Positions 54,862 through 63,444 of a DNA stretch of 64,000 bases are shown in pieces; position 1 is the stretch's first letter, and each line of letters starts with the position of its first letter. The notes under the pieces were generated by a model. That model was not told where the DNA came from. It was given only the letters and a program-made list of their open reading frames with translations, and made no database searches. The translations under genes and the position numbers were made by a program. Origin of the DNA: Hymenobacter sp. GOD-10R (lineage in GTDB: Bacteria > Bacteroidota > Bacteroidia > Cytophagales > Hymenobacteraceae); assembly GCF_035609205.1 (NCBI RefSeq), contig NZ_CP141184.1, forward strand, positions 1,633,501 to 1,697,500. Direction: 5' to 3'.

Positions 54862-54952
54862 AAGGATTGAGTTTAACTGCGAAGTATTAAGAAGGATAGC
54901 GTTACTGTCAGTGCAAAACTTAAGCTTCGCCATAGGCTCAGCACTCAACGTT

Positions 54953-54965
54953 CAACATTCAACAC
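54953..54965 (+). promoter_or_regulatory. CAACATTCAACAC leader motif before lpxB
   Basis: caacattcaacac ends 8 bases before the lpxB ATG and is preceded by actcaacgtt. It resembles the sequence before ilvC (20966-20977) and ureG. Confidence 0.35.
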
Positions 54966-54972
54966 TTCTAAC

Positions 54973-56082
54973 ATGAAGTATTACCTGATTGCGGGGGAGC
55001 GTTCCGGCGATTTTCATGCGTCGCACCTCATGCATGCATTGCGCCACCAAGATGCTACCGCCGAGTTCCGGTGTTGGGGCGGCGACATGATGGCTGCCGA
55101 AGGGGGTGAGCTGGTGCACCATTATCAGGAAATGGCCATTATGGGCTTTCTGGAAGCGGCAACAAGCATTCTGAAATTTCGACGCTACCTAAGGGAATGT
55201 CAGCGCGACCTGCTAGCCTATCGGCCCGATGTACTCATCTTAGTTGACTATGCCGGCTTTAATCTACGCGTGGCGAAGTTTGCTAAGCAGCACGGCATTA
55301 AAGTTTTCTACTACATCTCGCCCAAAATATGGGCTTGGAACCAAGGGCGTGTACACAAAGTAAAAGCTCTGGTTGACCGCATGTTCGTGATTCTTCCATT
55401 TGAGTCGGAGTTTTACCAGCGCTTTGGGTATGAAGTAGATTATATCGGTAACCCAACGGCTGATGCCGTAGCTGAACACCCAGCCAACCCCGACTTCTAC
55501 GCGCATAACAAGCTAGCTACTGATAAGCCCATTATTGCGGTGCTACCCGGCAGTCGTAAGCAGGAAATCGAGGCCATGCTCTATGTGATGCTGTCTATTC
55601 TGCCACCATTCTTGAATTATCAGTTTGTAGTAGCTGGTGTTGATAACTTAGACCCCAACTACTATGCGCACTTCGAGCGCAACAACGTTCGGATTATCTT
55701 CGGGCAGACATTTGACCTGCTGCAGCACGCCAAGGCTGCTCTTGTCACGAGTGGTACTGCTACGTTAGAAACGGCTCTGTTCGGAGTGCCGCAAGTGGTA
55801 TGCTATCGTACCAGCGGCATCACCTACGCTATTGGTAAAGCGGTCATCAAAGTGCCTTACATCTCACTAGTCAACCTGATTGTAGGCCGAGAAGTAGTGA
55901 AAGAGTTGATCCAAGGAGAGTTTAACTCTCGCAACTTGGTGATGGAGCTTAAAAAAGTAACAGCTGACGAGGAATTTATTGCTCAGCAGAAAGCTGGTTA
56001 CGTTGAACTGCAGGAAAAGCTAGGCCGGCACAATGCCGCTGATAAAGCTGCAAAACTGATGGTGGAGTATTTAAGAGCGTAA
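54973..56082 (+). CDS. lpxB: Lipid-A-disaccharide synthase
   Basis: A 369-residue GT19 enzyme. It opens AGERSGDFHASHLMHALR, the LpxB equivalent of AGEASGD; then WGGDMM, GFLEAATSILKFRR, LVDYAGFNLRVAKF, YYISPKIWAWNQGRVHKVK and LPGSRKQEIEAM. It transfers 2,3-diacylglucosamine to lipid X to form the lipid A disaccharide at the inner membrane. A single gene here, without lpxA, lpxC or lpxD alongside. Confidence 0.95.
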   Translation: MKYYLIAGERSGDFHASHLMHALRHQDATAEFRCWGGDMMAAEGGELVHHYQEMAIMGFLEAATSILKFRRYLRECQRDLLAYRPDVLILVDYAGFNLRVAKFAKQHGIKVFYYISPKIWAWNQGRVHKVKALVDRMFVILPFESEFYQRFGYEVDYIGNPTADAVAEHPANPDFYAHNKLATDKPIIAVLPGSRKQEIEAMLYVMLSILPPFLNYQFVVAGVDNLDPNYYAHFERNNVRIIFGQTFDLLQHAKAALVTSGTATLETALFGVPQVVCYRTSGITYAIGKAVIKVPYISLVNLIVGREVVKELIQGEFNSRNLVMELKKVTADEEFIAQQKAGYVELQEKLGRHNAADKAAKLMVEYLRA

Positions 56083-56096
56083 CTAGCTGGCCGTTA

Positions 56097-56142
56097 AAAA
56101 GGTGGGGGCTGGTAGAGAATCCTCTACCAGCCCCCACCTTTT
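56097..56142. terminator. Bidirectional terminator between lpxB and clpX
   Basis: A 21-base perfect stem aaaaggtgggggctggtaga... pairs with its inverse, with a four-base loop. T-rich tail on the plus strand, A-rich flank for the minus strand. Confidence 0.88.
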
Positions 56143-56156
56143 GGTTTTTGTACGAG

Positions 56157-57380
56157 CTATGCTGCCCGTAATTGCTTCAACGGTGACTTCTCAAACTTGC
56201 TCTGGGCATAGTCTAAGTCTATCGCGAATTCCTTGACGCCCGCTTCTGAAGGCATCTCGAACATGGCGTCCGTCATGATGCTCTCACAGATCGAACGCAA
56301 GCCGCGGGCACCTAGGCGATACTCGTCCGCTTTAAGAACGATATATTCAAGTGCTGATTCCGTGAAGGAAAGCTCGATGCCTTCCATCTCAAATAGCCGT
56401 TGATACTGCTTTACGATAGAGTTCTTGGGCTCCGTCAGGATCTTCCGCAGCGTAGCATGATCCAGCGGATTCAAATGGGTCAGCACAGGCAGACGACCAA
56501 TTAACTCTGGAATCAAGCCAAAGGCTTTCATATCCTGTGCCGTAACATAACGCAGGAAGTTCTTGGTATCGATTTGATCTTCTAGCATCGTCTTGGCGAA
56601 GCCCATCGGCTTCGTGTTCAAACGGCTCTTAATGATGCGGTCGATTCCCACGAAAGCACCACCGCAGATAAAGAGAATGTTTTCGGTGTTCACCGCAATC
56701 ATCTTTTGCTCAGGGTGCTTGCGACCACCATTCGGTGGCACGTTCACGACAGTACCTTCTAGGAGCTTCAGCATGGCTTGCTGCACGCCTTCGCCACTCA
56801 CGTCACGTGTGATGCTTGGGTTATCGCTCTTGCGAGCAATCTTATCAATCTCGTCGATGTACACGATGCCACGCTCGGCAGCCTCCACGTTGTAGTCAGC
56901 GGCTTGTAGCAGGCGAGCTAGGATACTTTCTACGTCTTCACCTACGTAGCCTGCTTCGGTGAGTACCGTGGCATCGGCTATGCAGAAGGGGACCTGCAGA
57001 ATGTTGGCTAGCATCCGAGTTAAGAATGTTTTACCGGTTCCTGTTTCGCCCACCATGATGATGTTCGATTTTTCAATTACGACATCATCCTTTGTCGGCT
57101 TTTGCATGAGGCGCTTGTAGTGGTTGTATACCGCTACCGACATCACCTTCTTTGCTTCATCTTGCCCTACTACGTATTGGTCGAGATACTCCTTCATCTC
57201 GCGGGGCTTCACAAGGTTGAACTTAGGCGCTTTTGTGTTCGAGCGGATCTTGTTCTCCTCGTTCAATATTTGCTGGGCCTGTCCGACGCAGCGCTCACAA
57301 ATGTGGGCGTTGATGCCGGAAATCATAACCGAGACGTCTTTTTTGCTCTTGCCGCAGAAGGAGCACGTGATATCTGCCAT
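56157..57380 (-). CDS. clpX: ATP-dependent Clp protease ATP-binding subunit ClpX
   Basis: Started at the ATG complementary to 57378-57380 ([16 protein letters not shown]), giving 407 residues; the frame continues 20 codons upstream but the zinc domain fixes the start. The N-terminal zinc-binding domain has C6, C9, C28 and C31; Walker A GETGTGKT is at 111-118; Walker B is [10 protein letters not shown]; the pore loop and sensor motifs follow. It unfolds substrates for ClpP. It lies downstream of clpP but a terminator (57514-57550) separates them, so it is probably also transcribed from its own promoter. Confidence 0.97.
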   Translation of the reverse strand: MADITCSFCGKSKKDVSVMISGINAHICERCVGQAQQILNEENKIRSNTKAPKFNLVKPREMKEYLDQYVVGQDEAKKVMSVAVYNHYKRLMQKPTKDDVVIEKSNIIMVGETGTGKTFLTRMLANILQVPFCIADATVLTEAGYVGEDVESILARLLQAADYNVEAAERGIVYIDEIDKIARKSDNPSITRDVSGEGVQQAMLKLLEGTVVNVPPNGGRKHPEQKMIAVNTENILFICGGAFVGIDRIIKSRLNTKPMGFAKTMLEDQIDTKNFLRYVTAQDMKAFGLIPELIGRLPVLTHLNPLDHATLRKILTEPKNSIVKQYQRLFEMEGIELSFTESALEYIVLKADEYRLGARGLRSICESIMTDAMFEMPSEAGVKEFAIDLDYAQSKFEKSPLKQLRAA

Positions 57381-57510
57381 TGCTAGGTATCTCTCTGGAT
57401 AGGGTAGGGGAGCCGCTCTCAATAAGTTAAGCAGCCTCAAAGGTACGAAAACGCAAACGCCTTAGGTAGGCAAAAAGGTTGCCAGCCAGCGTAGCTTCTA
57501 TTTAAAAGCG

Positions 57511-57550
57511 AAAAAGCTCCTCGTTGGTTACCAAAACCAACGAGGAGCTT
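57511..57550 (-). terminator. Terminator after clpP
   Basis: Stem aagctcctcgttggtt (57514-57529) with aaccaacgaggagctt (57535-57550), five-base loop, then on the minus strand TTTTT. It lies between clpP and clpX. Confidence 0.85.
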
Positions 57551-57605
57551 CCCATTATGCGGTTACTAGCGAACCTAGGTTCCCGAATTTTAATTCAACC
57601 TAGCT

Positions 57606-58313
57606 CTACTGAACCTTACGTTCCAGTACTTCATCGATCAGACCGTACTCCTTTGCTTCGTCGGCGCGCATCCAGTAATCACGCTCCGAGTTGTCGTAAA
57701 TTTCTTGGTAGGTCTTACCCGAATGCTTAGCCAAGATGTCGTATAGCTCCTTCTTCAGCTTCAGGATCTCACGAGCAGTAATTTCGATATCGGTCGATTG
57801 ACCTTGTGCGCCACCCGAAGGCTGGTGAATCATCACGCGAGCGTGAGGAAGCGCCGAACGCTTGTCTTTGGCACCACCAGCGAGCAACACAGCACCCATC
57901 GAAGCAGCCAGACCCGTGCAGATCGTAGCTACATCTGGATTTACGTACTGCATCGTATCATAGATACCTAGGCCAGCATATACTGAACCGCCGGGCGAGT
58001 TGATGTAGAGTAAGATATCTTTCTTCGCATCAGCTGACTCTAGGAAGAGCAACTGGGCCGTAATAATGTTCGCAATGTAGTCGTCAACGGCCGTACCAAG
58101 GAATACAATACGGTCCATGATCAGGCGCGAGAAAACGTCAATCTCAGCAAAGCGCGTAGGGCGCTCCTCAATTACCGAACGCGTCATCCCCGTTGGCAAC
58201 ATCATACCCGAACGCACTTGGCCTTCAACGTGGTTCAAATACTGGTCCACGCCCAGTCCGCTAAGACCCTGGCCTTTGACGGCAAACTTGCGGAATTCTT
58301 GTTTATTCAGCAT
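57606..58313 (-). CDS. clpP: ATP-dependent Clp protease proteolytic subunit
   Basis: Started at the ATG complementary to 58311-58313 ([16 protein letters not shown]), giving 235 residues. Catalytic Ser138 in TGLAASMGA, His163 in MIHQPSGG, and the Asp near residue 212 in NSERDYWM; the Gly-rich [14 protein letters not shown] is intact. The N-terminus is about 35 residues longer than E. coli ClpP, a common Bacteroidota feature and probably a propeptide. Following tig in the same direction, it gives the tig-clpP-clpX order known from many bacteria. Confidence 0.96.
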   Translation of the reverse strand: MLNKQEFRKFAVKGQGLSGLGVDQYLNHVEGQVRSGMMLPTGMTRSVIEERPTRFAEIDVFSRLIMDRIVFLGTAVDDYIANIITAQLLFLESADAKKDILLYINSPGGSVYAGLGIYDTMQYVNPDVATICTGLAASMGAVLLAGGAKDKRSALPHARVMIHQPSGGAQGQSTDIEITAREILKLKKELYDILAKHSGKTYQEIYDNSERDYWMRADEAKEYGLIDEVLERKVQ

Positions 58314-58359
58314 GACAGAAAATGTAGGAGAATTGTTAAGGACAAAACCTCCGGGCAAC

Positions 58360-58392
58360 AAAAAAGCCCTTGCGGCAAGTAAGGGCTTTTTT
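58360..58392 (-). terminator. Terminator between tig and clpP
   Basis: aaaaaagcccttgcggcaag followed by taagggctttttt: stem aaaaaagccctt with aagggctttttt, nine-base loop. T-run on both strands; acts on tig (stop 58421, minus strand). Confidence 0.88.
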
Positions 58393-58420
58393 GTGGGTTA
58401 CAAAACCAAGCAGTCAGCGA

Positions 58421-59749
58421 TTAGCTAACAGCTTGACTCCGGAAATCCTCAGCCGAAACCGGCTTATCATTAACAACAACTTTGCCGCGCAGGTTTTCAA
58501 TTACCTTTTCTGCCAGAATGGCTTCATACTCGTTCACGTAGTTCTTGCCGTTCTCCTGACGCAGATAATTGTCAGCAAAACTCCGCATCGATTCGCGCAA
58601 TTCGTCGGTCATTTCCATGTTGAACTGACCTAGGATCTTCTGCATCGTGCGATCTACGATTTCGTCGTTTGCTACTTTCAGGCCTTGCTCCTCAACTACT
58701 TTGTTGCGAATCATCGACCACTTCAATTCACGCTCGTAGTCGTCGTAGTGCTCGTCTACCTGCTCGGGCGTCAGTTTGCCTTCGTTAGCGCGCACTAACC
58801 ACTTCTTAAAGAACTCCTTCGGAACTGTGATAGTCGTGTTGTTCACCATCTGATCTACGATCTGACGGTTCATCAAGCCTTCGGCTTCGCGGTCGTAGTT
58901 CTCCTGAATGGTCGTGCGAACCTTCTCATCAAAGTCTTCTTTCGACGTCACAACGTCTTTGCCGAATACCTTATCGAAAAGCTCTTGGTCGAATTCTGGT
59001 GTGGTAGTACGGTTGATTTTCTCAACTGTCAACACATAGTCACCCTCAACATTGGCAGCTTCATCTTTCGAGAGACCTGAGAAGTTAGCAATGTCTGAAG
59101 CGTCTCCAGCAAAAGCATCCTTTAGGTCAAACGTAATAGCATCCTCGGGCTTCACACCGATAAACTTCTCTACACCGTTCTTTACCTTGTTGATAGGAAG
59201 CAACACCGTCTGGCCTTCACCTTCTGCGTCAGCCTTCTTAAGCTTACCATAGAGGTAGTCACCTGCTTCTGAAGCGTCAGGGTTAGTGCTCTCTCCAAAT
59301 TGGCGTACAATCTGGTCGTGCGTTTCTTCTAAGGTCTTCTCGTCAACTGTTACTTGCTGACGGTCAACTGTAATCGACTGATCAGCGGGAAGTTCAAAGT
59401 CTGGTAACAGACCTAGCTCAAACTTAAAATCAAAATCTTTCTGAGTGTCAAAATCAACCTGGGTTTCCAGCGGTAGTGGCTCACCTAGGATTTTGATGTT
59501 GTTCTCCTTGATATACCCGTCTACAGATTTGCCAAGCAAGCTGTTGATTTCATCCGCCAAAATCCCCTTGCCGTACATCTTGCGCACCAATGTTACGGGC
59601 ACTTTGCCGGGCCGGAATCCTTTGATTTGGGCCTTTTTGCTGTACTCCTTTAGTTTGCTCTCAACAGCAGCTGAATAGTCAGCTTCCGTCAGGTGTACTG
59701 TCAGGATGGCATTAAGTTGATCTTCGTTTTTATCGAGAGTAATGTCCAA
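58421..59749 (-). CDS. tig: Trigger factor
   Basis: A 442-residue ribosome-associated chaperone. The N-terminal ribosome-binding loop is GFRPGKVPVTLVRKMYGKGI (about 44-63), the FKBP-like domain is degenerate (about 155-240), and the C-terminal helical domain follows (DQMVNNTTITVPKEFFKKWL). It catches nascent chains at the ribosome exit. First gene of tig-clpP-clpX on the minus strand. Confidence 0.94.
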   Translation of the reverse strand: MDITLDKNEDQLNAILTVHLTEADYSAAVESKLKEYSKKAQIKGFRPGKVPVTLVRKMYGKGILADEINSLLGKSVDGYIKENNIKILGEPLPLETQVDFDTQKDFDFKFELGLLPDFELPADQSITVDRQQVTVDEKTLEETHDQIVRQFGESTNPDASEAGDYLYGKLKKADAEGEGQTVLLPINKVKNGVEKFIGVKPEDAITFDLKDAFAGDASDIANFSGLSKDEAANVEGDYVLTVEKINRTTTPEFDQELFDKVFGKDVVTSKEDFDEKVRTTIQENYDREAEGLMNRQIVDQMVNNTTITVPKEFFKKWLVRANEGKLTPEQVDEHYDDYERELKWSMIRNKVVEEQGLKVANDEIVDRTMQKILGQFNMEMTDELRESMRSFADNYLRQENGKNYVNEYEAILAEKVIENLRGKVVVNDKPVSAEDFRSQAVS

Positions 59750-59898
59750 AACGAGTGGTCGGTTAAGGGTAGATGGAAGTAGCGTGCCCTAGGCGGGTCG
59801 TTACGTCAAAAGCAGACTATGGGCTAAAAAGAAACCCCCAACGGTTGGGTTGAGGGCTAATTCGTTTGTTGGTACTAAGTACCAGAGAAAATAATAAG

Positions 59899-59980
59899 TG
59901 CGGATGGAGGGACTCGAACCCACACGCCTTGCGGCACCAGATCCTAAGTCTGGCACGTCTACCAATTTCGCCACATCCGC
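59899..59980 (-). tRNA. tRNA-Leu (anticodon UAG)
   Basis: On the minus strand the sequence begins GCGGATGTGGCGAAATTGGT and ends with the T-arm GGTTCGAGTCC and acceptor end ATCCGC-A. The anticodon stem-loop is ccaga-cttagga-tctgg, anticodon TAG. A long variable arm (TGCCGCAAGGCGT) is as expected for class II tRNA-Leu. CCA is not encoded. It reads CUA and related Leu codons. Confidence 0.95.
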
Positions 59981-60281
59981 GTACGAGGCCAACTGCCTCG
60001 GGGCCGCAAAACTACAAAACGACTTTTAAATTCCAAACGTGTTAATGAATATACCTGCTCTATTATCGAAAAATAATTTACATCAATCTGTGCGACAATA
60101 GTTTAAAGTGTAAAATTTAGTTTGTGCACTCCTGCTCTTAAGAAGGAAGAGGGAGTAAGAAGACAAACCTTTTGTTGCTAGGTGTGTGTTATAAACTGAT
60201 CACATCCTGCAAAACCTCTGTAGGCTTTGTACTTTAGCAAATAGATGCTGCTTGTGATGTGCTGCTTTTGCTCTGCTTATT

Positions 60282-62489
60282 ATGCCTACCCTGATTGACC
60301 CTGAAGTAGAACGCAACGAGATTTTGCGGCAGTACCGCCGCCTACTCCGTACGGCTAAACCTTACTTATCTGGCAACGATGCCAAGTTGATTAAAAAAGC
60401 GTTCAATACTTCACTGGAAGCGCATAAAGACATGCGCCGTAAGTCAGGGGAGCCGTATATTCTGCACCCACTAGCTGTGGCACAGATAGCAGTGGAGGAA
60501 ATAGGGCTAGGTACTACTAGTATTGTGTCGGCCCTTCTGCACGACGTCGTCGAGGATACTACTTGGGAGATTGCAGATGTAGAGCGGGAGTTTGGCCCTA
60601 AGGTTGCCCGCATTATCGATGGGCTCACGAAGATTTCAGGCGTATTCGAATATGGTACATCTGAGCAGGCTGAGAACTTTCGCAAAATGCTGCTCACTCT
60701 TTCGGAAGATGTGCGTGTGATTCTTATCAAGCTGGCCGATCGTCTGCACAACATGCGTACGCTCGACTCAATGCCGCGCCATAAGCAGCTCAAAATTGCT
60801 TCAGAAACCATTTACCTCTACGCGCCATTAGCGCATCGCCTGGGTCTTTACGCCATCAAAACAGAGCTAGAAGACTTATATCTGAAGTACACAGATACTG
60901 AGGTGTACCAAGAACTGGTAAATAAGGTACGCCAGAGTCGCAGTGCCCGTAACCGCTTCATTAAGGAGTTTGTAACTCCCATAGATGACGAATTACAAGC
61001 CCAAGGCTTTCACTATGAGATAAAAGGCCGGCCTAAGTCTATCTATTCTATCCTGCGCAAAATGCGTAAGCAGAACGTGACCTTCGATGAGGTTTATGAT
61101 CTGTTTGCCATTCGTGTAATCTTGGATGTGCCGCCGGAGCAGGAAAAAGCAGCTTGCTGGCAGGTATATTCTATCGTTACGGATTTCTACCAACCTAACC
61201 CCGACCGTTTGCGTGACTGGGTAAGTACGCCAAAAGCCAACGGCTACGAGAGCTTGCATACTACTGTTATGTCGCGCACTGGCCAGTGGGTGGAAGTGCA
61301 AATTCGTTCGCGTCGAATGGATGACATTGCCGAAAAGGGCTACGCTGCGCATTGGAAGTACAAAGACACAGGCGTACCACAACCAGAGTCTGGTTTAGAA
61401 GCTTGGATTGCGAAAGTCCGGGAGATGCTCGAAACCAATAACTCCAGTGCGTTGGAGTTTATGGATGAGTTTCGGCAAAACTTATTTGTTAAAGAAGTTT
61501 ACGTCTTCACGCCCAAAGGCAAGCTTGTTATCCTTCCCGAGCGTTCAACCGCGCTTGACTTTGCCTTCGAAATCCATACTCACATAGGCTTGCAATGCCT
61601 AGGTGCGAAAGTCAACCAGAAGCTTGAGCCGCTAAGTTATCAGCTACGTAATGGCGACCAAGTAGAAATTATTACCTCCCAAAAGCAGCGACCTACCGAA
61701 GAGTGGCTGCAATACGTCATTAGCTCGAAGGCTCGCTCAAAGATCAAGGAATTCTTGCGGGATGATAAGCGCAGCAAAGCCGAGGACGGCCGCTTCCTGG
61801 TAGAGAAGCGCTTGCAGCTGCTTGGCGTTGAGTATAATCAGGATAGCCTGAACCGACTGCTTGCGCACTACAACATCTACAACCTGCAGGATTTTTTCTA
61901 CCGGTTAGCTATTGGACAGATCGATGGGCGAGAGATCAAGGAACATCTGTTTGACCCTGCGACACCTGCACCACGCCTACCTTCGCCTTTGGAGCCCAAG
62001 AGCTTTGACCACGAAGTGCAGAAGATCCGCGGTATCAACTCAAATATGCTCTTAATAGGGGAGAAGACAGACAAGTTCGATTATACGATTGCACCTTGCT
62101 GTAATCCGATTCCTGGTGATGACGTGTTTGGTTTCGAAACGGATGAGGGTATTGTCATTCACCGTACGTCTTGCCCAAAAGCGGTCGAGTTGATGTCGAA
62201 TTATGGTAATCGTATCGTACGCGCTAAGTGGACTGATCAATTGGAGCTAGCTTTCCTAGCTGGTATTCGAATTAAAGGTTCGGACCGTGTTGGTCTAGTA
62301 AATGACGTTACGCGCATCATCTCCAACAGCCTCAAGGTGAACATGCGCTCTATCACTGTCGACTCCAATGATGGAATGTTTGAAGGACAGATTGTAGTGT
62401 TTGTGCACGATACGACGCACTTACACAAGCTCATTCATCGTCTTCTCAAAGTGAACGGAGTACTGCTCGTTGAACGTTTTGATACGTAG
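60282..62489 (+). CDS. Bifunctional (p)ppGpp synthetase/hydrolase, RelA/SpoT family
   Basis: A 735-residue Rel protein. HD hydrolase domain about 40-200 with LLHDVVEDT and IKLADRLHNMRTL, both intact, so hydrolase activity is expected. Synthetase domain about 240-370 with KGRPKSIYSILRKM and DLFAIRVI; EVQIRSRRMDDIAEKGYAAHWKYK. TGS domain about 400-465 (VYVFTPKGKLVILPE), then a helical region and a C-terminal ACT domain. One enzyme of this type usually does both jobs in Bacteroidota. Confidence 0.95.
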   Translation: MPTLIDPEVERNEILRQYRRLLRTAKPYLSGNDAKLIKKAFNTSLEAHKDMRRKSGEPYILHPLAVAQIAVEEIGLGTTSIVSALLHDVVEDTTWEIADVEREFGPKVARIIDGLTKISGVFEYGTSEQAENFRKMLLTLSEDVRVILIKLADRLHNMRTLDSMPRHKQLKIASETIYLYAPLAHRLGLYAIKTELEDLYLKYTDTEVYQELVNKVRQSRSARNRFIKEFVTPIDDELQAQGFHYEIKGRPKSIYSILRKMRKQNVTFDEVYDLFAIRVILDVPPEQEKAACWQVYSIVTDFYQPNPDRLRDWVSTPKANGYESLHTTVMSRTGQWVEVQIRSRRMDDIAEKGYAAHWKYKDTGVPQPESGLEAWIAKVREMLETNNSSALEFMDEFRQNLFVKEVYVFTPKGKLVILPERSTALDFAFEIHTHIGLQCLGAKVNQKLEPLSYQLRNGDQVEIITSQKQRPTEEWLQYVISSKARSKIKEFLRDDKRSKAEDGRFLVEKRLQLLGVEYNQDSLNRLLAHYNIYNLQDFFYRLAIGQIDGREIKEHLFDPATPAPRLPSPLEPKSFDHEVQKIRGINSNMLLIGEKTDKFDYTIAPCCNPIPGDDVFGFETDEGIVIHRTSCPKAVELMSNYGNRIVRAKWTDQLELAFLAGIRIKGSDRVGLVNDVTRIISNSLKVNMRSITVDSNDGMFEGQIVVFVHDTTHLHKLIHRLLKVNGVLLVERFDT

Positions 62490-62596
62490 AGTTTTCAAAA
62501 GTCTAATTGAGCCCTAAGTAGTATAAAAATCTCATGAGGATTGTGCAGAGGTATAACGGGTTGAACCCTATCCATCCGTGTCCTATTGTAGTTACT

Positions 62597-62604
62597 TACC
62601 TTTG
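62597..62604 (+). promoter_or_regulatory. Probable -7 element before the Fur-family gene
   Basis: TACCTTTG matches TAnnTTTG exactly, 27 bases before the ATG at 62631. A TTG at the expected -33 distance is not clear. Confidence 0.5.
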
Positions 62605-62630
62605 CCACTCCTTATAGTACAGGTTGCAAA

Positions 62631-63107
62631 ATGCTTGATAAAGAAAAGTTTGAGGAGGTAAAGAAGATCTTTACCGCCTATCTCGAGAATAAAGGCTTGC
62701 GCAAAACCTCGGAGCGTTATGCCATTCTGGAGGAAATCTATTCCCGAACTGGCCATTTCGATGTAGAGGAACTGTACGCTGGCATGAAAGTCCAGGGGCT
62801 ACAGGTAAGCCGTGCTACGGTCTACAATACATTAGACCTGTTGGTAGAACATGGCTTGGTGAGTAAACATCAGTTTGGTCGCAACTTGGCTCAGTACGAG
62901 AAATCGTATGGATACCGTCAGCACGACCATGTGATTTGCACAGAGTGTCATAAGGTGGTAGAGTTCTGTGACCCGCGCATTCATGGCATTCAAACAATGG
63001 TCGGTGACCTTTTGAATTTCCATATCTTGCACCACTCTTTAAACCTTTACGGCGTCTGCGGCGACTGCCGCGCCAAGGCCATTGCCCATTCTCTGAATGA
63101 AAACTGA
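62631..63107 (+). CDS. Fur-family transcriptional regulator
   Basis: A 158-residue regulator with winged helix (GLRKTSERYAILEEIYSRTGHFDVEELYAGM, recognition helix VSRATVYNTLDLLVEHGLV) and a metal-binding dimerisation domain: HDHVICTECHKVVEF with the first CxxC and GVCGDCRAK with the second. Fur, PerR and Zur all share these; the metal specificity is open. It overlaps the next gene by 11 bases, and purA follows, an arrangement that looks like a fixed operon. Confidence 0.9.
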   Translation: MLDKEKFEEVKKIFTAYLENKGLRKTSERYAILEEIYSRTGHFDVEELYAGMKVQGLQVSRATVYNTLDLLVEHGLVSKHQFGRNLAQYEKSYGYRQHDHVICTECHKVVEFCDPRIHGIQTMVGDLLNFHILHHSLNLYGVCGDCRAKAIAHSLNEN

Positions 63108-63444
63108 TTCCACCGTTCAAGACGGTATTTTATTCGTTCGCTTCTCCGGCGACTTAATAGGAAGTCCTGATTCCCAGCAAATTCTCGACATAGTCAATAG
63201 TCACCTAGGTGATTCCATCCTAAACTGTGCTATCGACTTGTCGAATGTTCGTTACATCAACAGCACCGGAATAGGCGTCTTGGTGTCACTACTCACTAAA
63301 TACCGTAGCCGTGGTGGCGAGTTAGTATTAATTAGCCCTGCTGAGCATCCGCGTAAGATGCTAGCTCTTACAAAGCTCAATGCCATTTTCACAATTGCAG
63401 ACGACGACGCGGCTGCTGTTGAACAATTAAAAGCCGTAAGCTAA
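63097..63444 (+). CDS. STAS-domain anti-sigma factor antagonist-like protein
   Basis: A 115-residue protein made of one STAS domain. DLSNVRYINSTGIGVLVSLL holds the conserved phosphorylation Ser56 of SpoIIAA-like antagonists. It starts inside the 3' end of the Fur-family gene (11-base overlap) and its stop shares one base with the purA ATG. A partner kinase (SpoIIAB/RsbW-like) is not in the window. Confidence 0.88.
   Translation: MKTDSTVQDGILFVRFSGDLIGSPDSQQILDIVNSHLGDSILNCAIDLSNVRYINSTGIGVLVSLLTKYRSRGGELVLISPAEHPRKMLALTKLNAIFTIADDDAAAVEQLKAVS

Noticed and set aside
57381..57440. Upstream start for clpX (20 extra residues)
   Set aside because: The zinc-binding domain of ClpX begins at [11 protein letters not shown]; the upstream residues have no counterpart in the family.
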